Below, in pieces: positions 15,231-24,170 of a stretch of DNA of 64,000 bases. Source of the DNA: Candidatus Saccharimonadota bacterium. GTDB lineage: Bacteria > Patescibacteriota > Saccharimonadia > Saccharimonadales > Saccharimonadaceae. Position 1 is the stretch's first letter. The number at the start of each line of letters is the position of its first letter. The notes beneath the pieces are model-generated. The model was not told where the DNA came from. It ran no database searches and saw only the letters and a program-made list of their open reading frames with translations. Made by a program: the position numbers and the translations under genes. Location: positions 490,006 through 554,005 of the forward strand of contig JAFQXL010000004.1 in the NCBI GenBank assembly GCA_017406985.1, in the 5' to 3' direction.

Positions 15231-16839
15231 AGTAGATATTATTTATATCTTGACTTTCCGATTTCTTCTCGGGGACAATAGTTATTAAGGCGCCCATTGT
15301 CATTGCGGTAGCGGCGATGGAAACGGAATTTTTAACAGCTTCTTTCGTAACACGAGCCGGATCGATAATACCGGCTTTTTTCATATCAATTAGACCCTTT
15401 TCAGGAGACATAACATCGATTCCGAAGCCATCTTTCCCGTTTTCAACTTCGGCGAGGAGCGCCTGAGCGTTAAGTCCAGCGTTCTCTAAAATATGAAGAA
15501 GCGGAGATTTTAAGGCGTTTTTTATGATTTTTGTCCCACTATCAGCGCCGTTTAGAGTATTTGCGAGATTAACTAGGGTAACACCGCCACCGGCAACAAT
15601 TCCCTCGGAGAGGGCGGCTCTAGTCGCGGAAACGGCATCGTCGACACGGTATTTTTTCTCGTCGATTTCTGGTTCGGTTGCGCCACCGACTTTAATTACT
15701 GCGACTTTCCCAGAGAGGGCGGCTTTTCGTTTTTCAAATTCGCCTTTTTCATAATCTGAGTTACTGGCGGCGGCTTGTGCCTCAATTAAGGAGATACGTT
15801 CTTTAACGGCTTTCGGATTTCCGGAGCCTTTAATAATGGTTGAATTATCTTTTGTCGCGATAACCTTTCCGGCAGAGCCTAAGACTTCCAGGCCAACTTC
15901 TTCGAGTTTCATTCCCTTGTCTTCAGAGACGACAGTTGCATCGGTTAAAACGGCGATATCTTCCATAATCTCTTTTCTGCGGTCGCCGAAGCTCGGAGCT
16001 TTCAAGACGATTGTGTTAAAGGAACCTTTGAGCTTATTTAAGACGAGAAGACTGAGCGCTTCGCCAGAAACTTCTTCGGCAATAATAACAAGTTCTTTCT
16101 TTCCAGATTGAATAACTTTTTCGAGAAGCGGAAGAATATCGGACTGGGAAGTAATTTTTCGATCGGTAACGAGGATAAGCGGCTTGTCCATGACCGCCTC
16201 TTGGCGATTTGTGTCGGTAACAAAGAACGGGGAGGCAAAACCTTTATCATAGTTAAAGCCTTCGACGATTTCCTTTTCCATCTCGAGACCTTGTCCGGCT
16301 TCGACCGTAACGACGCCGTCTGGACCGATTTTATTGATAACATCGGCGATGAGTTTTCCGATTTCTTCGTCTCCGGCGGAGATAGTGGCGACTTCAGCGA
16401 CTTTCTTATCGTCGCCGTCAATTTTTTCGGCGAGATTGTCGATTTTCTTGACCACTTCGGCGCCAGCTTTCTCGATTTCTTTTCGGAGTTCCATTGGATT
16501 TACGCCGGCGGCGATAAGTTTGTTGGCTTCGTTTAAGATATTGTAGGTAAGAACAGTAACGGTAGTAGTTCCATCGCCGGCAACTTTATTAAGCTTCTGG
16601 GCAGAGGCTTTAATTAAATTTGCGCCGACTTTTTCGCCCTGATTTTTAGAGGTAGAACCGAGATCGACTTCTTCTGCGACGGTAACGCCATCGTGAGTAA
16701 TAATCGGAGCGCCATATTCTTTTTCGATAACTACGTTCTTCCCTTTAGGCCCGTAGGTAACTTTTACGGCGTCATAGAGCTTTTTTGCGCCGGTTAAGAC
16801 TTTTTCTCTAGCTTCTTGTTCGTAAAAAATTTCTTTCAT
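15229..16839 (-). CDS. groEL: Chaperonin GroEL (60 kDa)
   Basis: The start at 16839 (MKEIFYEQEAREKV) has GGAGAG before it; the longer frame overlaps groES. It carries the invariant ATP-site segments VTYGPKGKNVVI and DGTTTVTVL, and FVTDTNRQEAVMDKPLILVTD in the apical domain. It has 536 residues. The C-terminus lacks the usual Gly-Gly-Met repeats and ends SESQDINNIY. It folds proteins in a double ring with GroES. Second gene of a groES-groEL operon under a CIRCE site. Confidence 0.95.
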   Translation of the reverse strand: MKEIFYEQEAREKVLTGAKKLYDAVKVTYGPKGKNVVIEKEYGAPIITHDGVTVAEEVDLGSTSKNQGEKVGANLIKASAQKLNKVAGDGTTTVTVLTYNILNEANKLIAAGVNPMELRKEIEKAGAEVVKKIDNLAEKIDGDDKKVAEVATISAGDEEIGKLIADVINKIGPDGVVTVEAGQGLEMEKEIVEGFNYDKGFASPFFVTDTNRQEAVMDKPLILVTDRKITSQSDILPLLEKVIQSGKKELVIIAEEVSGEALSLLVLNKLKGSFNTIVLKAPSFGDRRKEIMEDIAVLTDATVVSEDKGMKLEEVGLEVLGSAGKVIATKDNSTIIKGSGNPKAVKERISLIEAQAAASNSDYEKGEFEKRKAALSGKVAVIKVGGATEPEIDEKKYRVDDAVSATRAALSEGIVAGGGVTLVNLANTLNGADSGTKIIKNALKSPLLHILENAGLNAQALLAEVENGKDGFGIDVMSPEKGLIDMKKAGIIDPARVTKEAVKNSVSIAATAMTMGALITIVPEKKSESQDINNIY

Positions 16840-16852
16840 TTCTCTCTCCTTT

Positions 16853-17110
16853 CTAAGCAATTGTCGCGAGGACATCTTTCTCTTCAACGATAATATAGTC
16901 ACTGTCGCTAATCTTGACGTTTGTAGCGGAATAATCTTTATAGATAATTTTATCGGCTTTTTTAATGTTTTTTACTTCTGGGCCGACGCTTTCGACAACC
17001 GCATAAGCGGTTCGTTCTTTATTGGTATCTGCTAAAAGAATACCGGAACTGGTTTTTTCTGCCGGTTTTTCAAGTTTAGCGACAACATGATTTGTGAGGG
17101 GTTTTAACAT
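16853..17110 (-). CDS. groES: Co-chaperonin GroES (10 kDa)
   Basis: 85 residues, with the start LKPLTNHVVAKL, mobile loop KTSSGILLADT that docks on GroEL, and DYIIVEEKDVLATI at the end. First gene of the operon; 13 bp separate it from groEL. AGGAAAG precedes its start. Confidence 0.93.
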   Translation of the reverse strand: MLKPLTNHVVAKLEKPAEKTSSGILLADTNKERTAYAVVESVGPEVKNIKKADKIIYKDYSATNVKISDSDYIIVEEKDVLATIA

Positions 17111-17163
17111 TTTATTCCTTTCCTAGTGGGGTTTTAAGACAGTTTTCCTCGCTATTTATATCT

Positions 17164-17171
17164 ATTGTAGC
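17164..17171 (-). promoter_or_regulatory. -10 region of the groES-groEL operon
   Basis: Minus-strand TGCTACAAT extended -10, directly downstream of the CIRCE operator. Confidence 0.55.
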
Positions 17172-17178
17172 ACAAAAA

Positions 17179-17205
17179 TTAGCACTTTCAAGCATTGAGT
17201 GCTAA
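17179..17205. promoter_or_regulatory. CIRCE operator (HrcA binding site)
   Basis: TTAGCACTT-N9-GAGTGCTAA, one mismatch from the canonical CIRCE inverted repeat, placed just upstream of the groES -10. It implies heat-shock control by an HrcA repressor encoded outside the window. Confidence 0.92.
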
Positions 17206-17216
17206 TTTTCTAAAAT

Positions 17217-17594
17217 TTAAGAGAGTTTGAGTTTTTCTTGGAGTTCTTTGAACTCTGTTTCAGAGAGCCTGAGAGTCTTTCCGTATTGCCAATTTGGATC
17301 GAGAGGAGTTAGGTGGACGTGCGCATGCGGGACGTCAGTCCCGACGACTTTCCAAAGGGTTCTAGCACCTAATTTTTCGTCCATGTTTTTTGAGATTTTT
17401 TTACAGACGAGCATAAGATGGGTATAAGTCTCGTCGTCGAGATCGTAAAGTTTATCGACTTCGATTTTCGGAATAACTAATGTATGTCCTTTGGTTTCTG
17501 GGTTTATATCAAGAAAAGCTAAAACTTTTTCGTCTTCATAGATTTTATAGGCCGGAATTTCGCCAGCGACGATTTTTGAAAAAATACTACTCAT
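17217..17594 (-). CDS. HIT-family nucleotide hydrolase/transferase
   Basis: 125 residues. Begins FSKIVAGEIPAYKIYEDE, typical of HinT, and has the histidine triad HAHVHL near residue 90. Zn-free HIT enzymes cleave AMP-linked phosphoramidates. The N-terminal CIFC cysteine motif of Zn-binding HinT is absent (SIFS). Its promoter region meets that of the sugar transferase on the other strand. Confidence 0.9.
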   Translation of the reverse strand: MSSIFSKIVAGEIPAYKIYEDEKVLAFLDINPETKGHTLVIPKIEVDKLYDLDDETYTHLMLVCKKISKNMDEKLGARTLWKVVGTDVPHAHVHLTPLDPNWQYGKTLRLSETEFKELQEKLKLS

Positions 17595-17653
17595 AAAGAC
17601 CTCTCTGTTATTTTTTGTAATTATATCACATTTTTGTGTTATACTTTAAGTAT

Positions 17654-19132
17654 ATGTTGAGTAGGAGAATTGGCACTTTTGTTTCTAATGTTATCGCTAT
17701 TATTTTAGCCTTTCTTTTTGCATATACGTTTAGGTTTGGCTGGGAGCCGGACGATACGTTTATGAATATTAATGATGCGCTCGTTCTTTCCTATCTCTTA
17801 CTCTGTTACGTTTTGGTTTTTATGTTTTATCGAGGCTCAAATGTTTCGGGGAGGCGGGGATTTTTAAGGCTTTTTAAAGAATGTTTAATTTCGGTCTTAT
17901 TTACGGCGGGGGTGTTTGCGTCGATTGTTTATATGACGCATATTTCAGATTCAATTCCGCGTCTTTTCTTTGGTTATTTCTTTTCGGCTTATTTTGTAGC
18001 ATCCCTGATTATTTCGGGGATTGTTCATACGATTTTTCGAGCAATTCAGGCACATCATAAGCGTCAGACAGTAGTTTTTACAGATAGGAGTAATAAAGAA
18101 GGACTAATTCGTGGACTTTTAAAGAACGGGGCGGATGATTTTGAGATTATAGGTGTAGCGGAGCTAAACGCGAAAGATAAATCGACGTTTTATAGCGTTT
18201 TAACAGAGAAACCGGAGAAATTGAAGACGAAAGTAGCGGAAGCGGGGCTAGTTCCGGAAAACTTAGAGGAAATTTCTTATAATTTCGTAAAAGAAAAAAC
18301 TGATCCGATTGAGTTTTTAAAGAGACATAACGTCGATCTTGCGATTATTTCGGTAGACCATTTAGACCGTGAGAGGATTAGGAAGATTATTGACCTAGTC
18401 GGGGAGATGGGGATCGACTCAATGATTACGCTCGATTCGTTCTCGATTGAGACGTTTGACTCGAAGCTAGAAGATTTTGGGACGCTCGAGGTAGTGAGAT
18501 TCGCGCCGAGAATTTTCTCGCAGTTCGAGCTTTTAATTAAGCGAATTTTAGATATTTTAGGGGCGTTAATCGGGTGTATCTTTACGGTTATTATCGGGAT
18601 ATTTGTTGCGCCGGCGATTTTAATTGAAGACGGCGGACCGGTAATCTTTAAACAGAAGCGCGTCGGGAAGAATGGAAAATATTTCTATATTTATAAGTTC
18701 CGTTCAATGTATAAAGACGCGGAAAAGAGACGAAAAGAGCTTCTAAAATCCGGAGAAAACGAGATGGACGGGGCGATGTTTAAGATGAAAGACGATCCTC
18801 GTATTACGAAAGTCGGGAAGTTTATTAGAAAAACGTCTTTAGATGAATTTCCGCAGTTCTTTAACGTTTTAAAGGGAGATATGTCGTTAGTTGGGACGAG
18901 GCCGCCGATGGTGGATGAATATCAACAGTATTCTCGCCATCATAAGAGGAGACTATCTTTAAAGCCGGGGATTACGGGACTTTGGCAGACTTCTGGACGC
19001 TCGGAAATTACGGATTTCGAAGAGGTAGTGAGGCTCGATTGTTATTATATTGACCACTGGTCGGTGTTATTTGATTTAAAGATTCTGCTCTTGACGGTTT
19101 GGACGGTAATTACCGGTAAAGGGAGCGAATAA
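17654..19132 (+). CDS. Polyprenyl-phosphate sugar-1-phosphate transferase (WcaJ/WbaP-like)
   Basis: The start at 17654 lies 8 bp after TGTTATACT (leaderless). Four transmembrane helices occupy residues ~10-140, then a Rossmann-like CoA-binding-type middle domain, a helix at ~303-325, and the catalytic bac_transf domain: VIFKQKRVGKNGKYFYIYKFRSM, TKVGKFIRKTSLDEFPQFFNVLKGDMSLVGTRPP, LKPGITGLWQTSGR. It transfers the first sugar phosphate to undecaprenyl phosphate for surface polysaccharide or glycan synthesis. Confidence 0.9.
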   Translation: MLSRRIGTFVSNVIAIILAFLFAYTFRFGWEPDDTFMNINDALVLSYLLLCYVLVFMFYRGSNVSGRRGFLRLFKECLISVLFTAGVFASIVYMTHISDSIPRLFFGYFFSAYFVASLIISGIVHTIFRAIQAHHKRQTVVFTDRSNKEGLIRGLLKNGADDFEIIGVAELNAKDKSTFYSVLTEKPEKLKTKVAEAGLVPENLEEISYNFVKEKTDPIEFLKRHNVDLAIISVDHLDRERIRKIIDLVGEMGIDSMITLDSFSIETFDSKLEDFGTLEVVRFAPRIFSQFELLIKRILDILGALIGCIFTVIIGIFVAPAILIEDGGPVIFKQKRVGKNGKYFYIYKFRSMYKDAEKRRKELLKSGENEMDGAMFKMKDDPRITKVGKFIRKTSLDEFPQFFNVLKGDMSLVGTRPPMVDEYQQYSRHHKRRLSLKPGITGLWQTSGRSEITDFEEVVRLDCYYIDHWSVLFDLKILLLTVWTVITGKGSE

Positions 19133-19160
19133 ATAATAAGTTAGAGAATGGAGAGATAAA

Positions 19161-22001
19161 ATGAAGTTTGCAAGTAGTTATGAACCACAAAATTTCGAGA
19201 CAGATATTTATGCCGGCTGGGAAGCCGCGGGGAAATTTGAGAGGATTATTCCGGGGTCCAAATTGGCTCTGGAAAGCTCTGAGACGAAGCATAAGCGCTT
19301 TTCGATTGTAATGCCTCCTCCTAACGCAAATGGAAACTTACACATCGGACACGGGCTTACAGTGGCTCTAGAGGACAGTTTAATTAGATATCATAGGCTG
19401 CGTGGGGAGAGTTCTTGGTATATTCCTGGGGCGGATCATGCGGGATTCGAGACATGGGTGGTTTATGAGAGAGCGCTTGAGGCGGAAGGACATACTCGCT
19501 TTGAGTTTGACCGAAATGAACTGTATGCAAGGGTTTGGGACTTCGTTGAACAGAACAGAGGTAATATGGAGCTTCAGCTTCGTGCGCTCGGGGCGAGCTG
19601 TTCTTGGGAAGATTTAACCTTTACACTTGATGAAAATGTGGTTCGCCGAGTTTATTCGACATTTGAGAAAATGTGGAAGGATGGAATGATTTATCGGGGG
19701 GAGAAGCTGGTTAATTTCTGTACGAAACATCAGACGGCGTTTGCGGATATTGAGGTGGAACATTCGGACGATAAGGGGCATTTATGGGATATAGCTTATG
19801 AATTGGTTGATAGCGGCTCGTCTTCTTCTTCAGAAGATGCGCTCCTCAGTCGACGTATCTCTAATACGTCTCCTTCCGGTGCTCCTTCTTCATCGAATAC
19901 GAACCACTCTGAACCAATTCGAGAACTAGTTGTATCTACTACTAGACCGGAAACCCTGTTCGGTGACACTGCTATTGCTGTTAATCCGAATGATGAAAGG
20001 TATAGACATTTAATCGGGAAGACGGTAAAGCTTCCTTTGACGAAGCGGGAAATTCCGATTGTGGCGGACGAGCATGCGGATCCGGAATACGGAACAGGGG
20101 CGGTAAAGATTACACCGGCGCATGATCCAGACGATTTTGAAGTCGGTCTTCGTCACGATTTGCCGCGAATTACGGTAATTGGGTTCGACGGAAAGATGCT
20201 TTCGGAGGCGGGGCCTGATTATGAAGGATTATCAACCGAAGAGTGCCGCGAGAAAGTCTTAAAAGACCTTAAAGAAGAAGGGCTACTTCGAGGAGAAAAA
20301 GAAATTGTTCACTCGGTTTCGCATTGTTATAAATGTGGAACGGTAATCGAGCCGCTTCTAAAAGAACAGTGGTTTATCGACACAGAGAAATTAGCAAGAG
20401 TAGCGATAGAACATCTTGAAAATGATGAAACTAAGTTCCATCCGGAGAACAAGAAGAAAGTTCTGATTAATTATTTGAAGGGGCTGAAGGATTGGAATAT
20501 ATCGCGTCAGATACCATGGGGGATTGCTATACCTATGTTTAAGAAAATATCTGAAGGCGATGGCCCAGAATGGGTGTTTGATACGAGGACAAATCTTTCT
20601 GAAATTGAAATCGGGGGTGTAAAGTATCGTCGAGATGAGGACACGTTTGATACTTGGTTTTCATCAAGCCATTGGCCGATTGTTTGTACAAACTGGGAAG
20701 AAGATAAACCATCTGATTATTATCCTCTAAATGTAATGGAAACAGGGGCGGACATCTTATTTGCATGGGTAGCGAGAATGATTATGATGGGGCTTTATGT
20801 AACGGGCGAAGTGCCGTTTAAGGAAGTCTATCTACATGGGCTTGTGCTTGATGCGCACGGTAAGAAAATGAGTAAGTCTAAGGGTAATGTAATTAACCCA
20901 ATGGATCTCGTTTCAAAATATGGCTCTGATGCGTTTAGATTAGGGATTCTTCGTGGCCGTTCGGCAGGTATGAATCAGGCTTTTTCGGAAAATTCGGTTA
21001 TTTCGGGACAGAAACTTTGTAATAAACTTTGGAATATTTCGAGATTTATTCAGGGGATTGTCGACGAAGAAGTGTCGGAAAAAGGATTTTCTTATGCGAA
21101 CGTCGATGTAACGCTTGAAAACGAAGGTTCGGCAGGTGTAACTGGACTAGATTCAGATAGATATGGCGAGGGTTCGGCGATTCATTCGTCTGAATCAGAT
21201 TCGATAAATCCGGAACAGTATCAGTATACGACGAATAATATGGGCGAGGACTGGATTTGTCGAGAACTAAATAGGTGCCGAGAGATGGTCTCGCAATGTA
21301 TGAGCGAATATCGCTTTGCGGAGGCGGTAGAGGTGCTTTATTCGACGATTTGGGATAAATATGCGGATTGGTTTGTTGAGAGTCAGAAGATTTATAAGAA
21401 TACTTCCCTTCTTAAAGCAACGCTTGAGACGATTTTAACGATGCTACATCCTTTTGCGCCGTTTGTTACGGAAGCGATTTGGCAAAATCTTTCATGGACT
21501 TCAGGAATGATTATAGACGCGGAGTGGCCTTCGAGATTGGAATATGACGAGATTTCGGCGGAGAATTTTGAAAGAATCAAGATGGTTGTCTCGGAAGTCC
21601 GGGCAACAGAGGTGGCACTTTCGGTAGTTGCACGCGGAAAGAAGTTCGGGTTACTTTATGGAGATGATATTTTAGTCGACGATAATACTCTGCTCGTAAA
21701 ATATTTGAGTCGAGTACCGTCGATCGCTTCGACAAACGGACAACCTCGTGGTTTGCGTTTGGCATTAGCAGGACATGAGCTTTATCTTGATGTTTCAGAA
21801 GATGTTGTGAAAAAATATCGCGACTCTCTAGAAGAGAAAATTTTGGCGGTAGGGCGAGAATTAGATGGACTTAACGCGAGAATGATGAATCCGGCTTACG
21901 TCGAGAGAGCGCCGGCGGAGCTTGTAAAGGAGACGCGGGAAGCGATTTCAGAAAAGGAAGATTTGATTTCGCGCTTAAAACAACAGCTTGAGGTTATTTA
22001 G
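19161..22001 (+). CDS. valS: Valyl-tRNA synthetase
   Basis: Class I synthetase: HIGH motif in NANGNLHIGHGLTVALED (~residue 50), GADHAGFETWVVYE, editing-domain segment STTRPETLFGDTAIAVN, KMSKS in GKKMSKSKGNVINP, and a C-terminal coiled-coil arm. It has 946 residues. Two Ser-rich insertions are unusual: ~216-250 just before the editing domain, and ~660-700 after the catalytic core. Attaches valine to tRNA-Val; the editing site removes Thr-tRNA. GGAGAG lies before the ATG. Confidence 0.95.
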   Translation: MKFASSYEPQNFETDIYAGWEAAGKFERIIPGSKLALESSETKHKRFSIVMPPPNANGNLHIGHGLTVALEDSLIRYHRLRGESSWYIPGADHAGFETWVVYERALEAEGHTRFEFDRNELYARVWDFVEQNRGNMELQLRALGASCSWEDLTFTLDENVVRRVYSTFEKMWKDGMIYRGEKLVNFCTKHQTAFADIEVEHSDDKGHLWDIAYELVDSGSSSSSEDALLSRRISNTSPSGAPSSSNTNHSEPIRELVVSTTRPETLFGDTAIAVNPNDERYRHLIGKTVKLPLTKREIPIVADEHADPEYGTGAVKITPAHDPDDFEVGLRHDLPRITVIGFDGKMLSEAGPDYEGLSTEECREKVLKDLKEEGLLRGEKEIVHSVSHCYKCGTVIEPLLKEQWFIDTEKLARVAIEHLENDETKFHPENKKKVLINYLKGLKDWNISRQIPWGIAIPMFKKISEGDGPEWVFDTRTNLSEIEIGGVKYRRDEDTFDTWFSSSHWPIVCTNWEEDKPSDYYPLNVMETGADILFAWVARMIMMGLYVTGEVPFKEVYLHGLVLDAHGKKMSKSKGNVINPMDLVSKYGSDAFRLGILRGRSAGMNQAFSENSVISGQKLCNKLWNISRFIQGIVDEEVSEKGFSYANVDVTLENEGSAGVTGLDSDRYGEGSAIHSSESDSINPEQYQYTTNNMGEDWICRELNRCREMVSQCMSEYRFAEAVEVLYSTIWDKYADWFVESQKIYKNTSLLKATLETILTMLHPFAPFVTEAIWQNLSWTSGMIIDAEWPSRLEYDEISAENFERIKMVVSEVRATEVALSVVARGKKFGLLYGDDILVDDNTLLVKYLSRVPSIASTNGQPRGLRLALAGHELYLDVSEDVVKKYRDSLEEKILAVGRELDGLNARMMNPAYVERAPAELVKETREAISEKEDLISRLKQQLEVI

Positions 22002-22027
22002 GAATATAATTTTAAAAAGGAGATAAA

Positions 22028-22273
22028 ATGAGCGAATTCATTCCAGGAACAAAACCTGAGTGGGGTAGGAAGTTACCAGATGGAGATCTTAATTCCCTAG
22101 TAGATAGTGCTGGGAATAATTATGATAATGGGTTTAACTTTGACGAGAAAGATGATGACGCGCCAGAATTTGACCCGGAGGAGGCGCAGAAAAGGGTTGA
22201 TGAGGTAAAAAACGAGAGAACGGAAACTGAGAGTGAGCCGAAAAACGAAGATTTAGGAATAGAGACGGCATAA
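22028..22273 (+). CDS. Small acidic protein, unknown
   Basis: 81 residues, highly acidic, no hydrophobic segment, AAGGAG ribosome site, 27 bp after valS and followed by a terminator. Probably cotranscribed with valS. No family recognised. Confidence 0.55.
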   Translation: MSEFIPGTKPEWGRKLPDGDLNSLVDSAGNNYDNGFNFDEKDDDAPEFDPEEAQKRVDEVKNERTETESEPKNEDLGIETA

Positions 22274-22293
22274 GGTTTTATAGTCATATTGAC

Positions 22294-22327
22294 AAAAAAG
22301 AGATATTATGTTTTAATATCTCTTTTT
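22294..22327. terminator. Terminator after the valS operon
   Basis: AAAAAAGAGATATT ... AATATCTCTTTTT hairpin, usable from both sides. Confidence 0.88.
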
Positions 22328-22345
22328 GTTGGGTAGTCCCCTGTT

Positions 22346-22450
22346 TTAGTTTAATTTATCGTTTATTTCTTCTAGGGTTTCTAGAATTTTTGAATTTATT
22401 TCAATAAGCTCGTCTAGTTTTCGAGCAGAGTCGCCGTCATAATAGCCCAT
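22346..22450 (-). CDS. Small helical protein (34 aa)
   Basis: Start at 22450 with AAAGGAAA 7 bp upstream, stop at 22346. It encodes MGYYDGDSARKLDEL and continues as a charged amphipathic helix ending EEINDKLN. It lies 15 bp downstream of the DUF1653 gene in the same direction, so cotranslation is likely. Its heptad-like Leu/Ile spacing suggests a coiled coil. Function unknown. Confidence 0.6.
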   Translation of the reverse strand: MGYYDGDSARKLDELIEINSKILETLEEINDKLN

Positions 22451-22465
22451 GTGTTTCCTTTCTTT

Positions 22466-22762
22466 TTAAACTTTTTCGAAGCGATATTTTTGTTTAATTT
22501 CGGGATATTTTTCGTGATCGACTTCAGATAAAAACATTTCGGCTGGACGAGCATATAATTTATAATTCCCTGCCTGGTCCTTATCGTAAAGAGCTTTGTA
22601 GACAACGAGCTCTTCGCGAGTTTCGGAATGAATGGCGAGACCGACTATCTCGTAAAGATAGAGATTTGGGATTTTTTCGAGATCTTCTTTAGTTGATAGT
22701 TCCCTCTTGAAATGTTTTACTTTGTCGCCAGGTTTAAAGTGGTCGTAGAAATATGTATTCAT
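22466..22762 (-). CDS. DUF1653 family protein
   Basis: 98 residues with the DUF1653 pattern: [50 protein letters not shown]. It probably begins leaderless, since TGTTAAAAT ends 6 bp before the ATG. The family is widespread and of unknown function. Confidence 0.85.
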   Translation of the reverse strand: MNTYFYDHFKPGDKVKHFKRELSTKEDLEKIPNLYLYEIVGLAIHSETREELVVYKALYDKDQAGNYKLYARPAEMFLSEVDHEKYPEIKQKYRFEKV

Positions 22763-22794
22763 ATAGTTATTTTAACATATGAATCAAATGTTTA

Positions 22795-22917
22795 GCATCA
22801 GTAAATACACTTTTCATACGACCGCTTGGCTTTCGAGCCCGTCGTTACGGGTCTCAGGCCGCTACGTGTCGCTCCCGTTGTCGCTCCAGTTCGTCTGAAA
22901 AGGTATTTACTAATGCC
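22795..22917. repeat. Long imperfect palindrome
   Basis: Outer arms GCATCAGTAAATACACTTTT / AAAAGGTATTTACTAATGC enclose a GC-rich structured core (CGAGCCCGTCGTTACGGGTCTC). Non-coding. Same general build as the hairpin elements near the tRNA genes. Confidence 0.6.
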
Positions 22918-23010
22918 TGAAATGTTAAAGTCGCTTATGCTTGCAATTTACAGGGGTAGATTTTATAATAGTGAAGCAACTGTTTTCGCACATTTAAGGA
23001 GGTGGGTATA

Positions 23011-23400
23011 ATGAACGTAAATGTTAACTTTCATTCAGGCGGATTTTTTAGACAGGTTGTGAACTTTATTATTACAGGGCTAATCTTATATCTTGCGGCG
23101 GAGCTTTTTCCAGAGGTAGTGATAATTGATAACATGAGGACGCTTATAGCTGCGACTTTTTTGCTTTTTGTAGCGGAGATTGTAGTCGTGTTTGCGATTC
23201 TAATCTTTATGTTGTTTTCGATTTTTACGCAAAACTACGTTGGAATTATCGCTGGGTTTATCGGAATATTTTTTGGCGAAATCCTTGCCCTTTCCCTGTT
23301 ATCTGGATGGCTTTCGGGATTTATGGTTGTCGGATTTTGGCCGAAATTTTGGCTTGCATTGGCACTTTCGGCATGTAGGGCCCAAGATATGAATGGTTAG
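23011..23400 (+). CDS. Phage-holin-IV-like membrane protein
   Basis: 129 residues from an ATG with a strong AAGGAGG. Four hydrophobic helices fill most of the protein (FIITGLILYLAAELFPEV, LIAATFLLFVAEIVVVFAILIF, YVGIIAGFIGIFFGEILAL, FWPKFWLALAL). This layout matches the small four-helix membrane proteins annotated as mycobacterial phage holin superfamily IV. A true holin role is unlikely without phage genes nearby. Confidence 0.6.
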   Translation: MNVNVNFHSGGFFRQVVNFIITGLILYLAAELFPEVVIIDNMRTLIAATFLLFVAEIVVVFAILIFMLFSIFTQNYVGIIAGFIGIFFGEILALSLLSGWLSGFMVVGFWPKFWLALALSACRAQDMNG

Positions 23401-23411
23401 TTCTACAGAGA

Positions 23412-23442
23412 GGCTAGAAGCAATATTCTTCTGGCCTTTTTT
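23412..23442 (+). terminator. Terminator
   Basis: GGCTAGAAG ... CTTCTGGCC stem followed by TTTTTT. Confidence 0.85.
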
Positions 23443-23811
23443 CGTAATAAAATATTAACACGTGAAATTGCTTGTGGTTTATCTAGGAATATTTCTTGAT
23501 ATAAACAAAATAGCTAGCTTCGTCTTTCATAAGCATTTTCGCGTGAAATTTTTTGCGTGAAATAAGCATAAGTTTTATTTAGCTTGACAAAATACTATAA
23601 GTATTTCCTACTTATGATTATTTCCCTGTTATTTTTGGGTTTTCTATTCGTTTTTGTGTCCCCAATTATGACCTTCTCATAATTGTTGTGCTTATTTTAT
23701 CACAAGGCGGGTTGCTAAGTCAAATGGTTGCTAATATAACGGATAAGGTCAGTATTTTTAAAAGTGGGGAATTGTTGAAAAAGCTTGTGGTAAAAAGGTA
23801 TTTTACCCCTT
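23443..23811. other. Non-coding AT-rich stretch with small inverted repeats
   Basis: No convincing gene. It holds a perfect 9-bp inverted repeat (CAATTATGA / TCATAATTG near 23670-23692) and a 7-bp one (ATAAGTA / TACTTAT near 23598-23616). A minus-strand TGATAAAAT box near 23696-23704 could start a small RNA across both hairpins. TTGACA at about 23585 is seen on the plus strand without a well-spaced -10. Confidence 0.4.
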
Positions 23812-23918
23812 GGGCGCTGCGCGCGCCTAACGGCGCGCGAGTGCAATGAAAAAACCTAATTACCCCCTTGGCGCTTCGCGCCTAGCGGCGCGAAGCGCGC
23901 TCGCTACGCTCGCGCGCT
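23812..23918. repeat. GC-rich palindromic repeats
   Basis: Two related palindromes, GCGCGCCTAACGGCGCGCG and GGCGCTTCGCGCCTAGCGGC followed by CGCGCTCGCTACGCTCGCGC. They share the flanking CCCCTTGG(G/C)GC. They stand out sharply in base composition from the AT-rich surroundings. Confidence 0.65.
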
Positions 23919-23961
23919 TAATGTAACTAGTCTCAAAAGGGAATTGTGATAAAATAAAAGT

Positions 23962-24168
23962 ATGGCATTTATAAGACGATTCGAAACTGGTTCAGGAGCA
24001 ATAGGAGTTCAGGTTTGTTATAAAAAACAGGGAAAAGTAGTGAAGACAGTTCATATCGGATCGGCAAAAACAGAAAAGGGAATTACTAAACTTTTACATC
24101 GGGCGCAAGAAGTGATTGATGCGGAAAAGTCGCCGCTTTTTAACTTGGAAAAATATAATAAGAGGTAA
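23962..24168 (+). CDS. Small protein resembling the N-terminus of IS1634-type transposases
   Basis: 68 residues: MAFIRRFETGSGAIGVQVCY...VVKTVHIGSAKTEKGITKLL. The pattern (aromatic-IRK, SGA-VQ, HIGSA) is that of the first ~60 residues of IS1634/IS4-type transposases. No catalytic domain follows; the stop is genuine and the next gene starts 2 bp later. It is either a relic or an independent DNA-binding protein. It has a leaderless-type promoter (TGATAAAAT 6 bp before the ATG). Confidence 0.55.
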   Translation: MAFIRRFETGSGAIGVQVCYKKQGKVVKTVHIGSAKTEKGITKLLHRAQEVIDAEKSPLFNLEKYNKR

Positions 24169-24170
24169 AT

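Noticed and set aside
23011..23400. Phage holin as evidence of a prophage
   Set aside because: No endolysin, capsid, portal, terminase or integrase gene is nearby; it is better seen as a cellular four-helix membrane protein.
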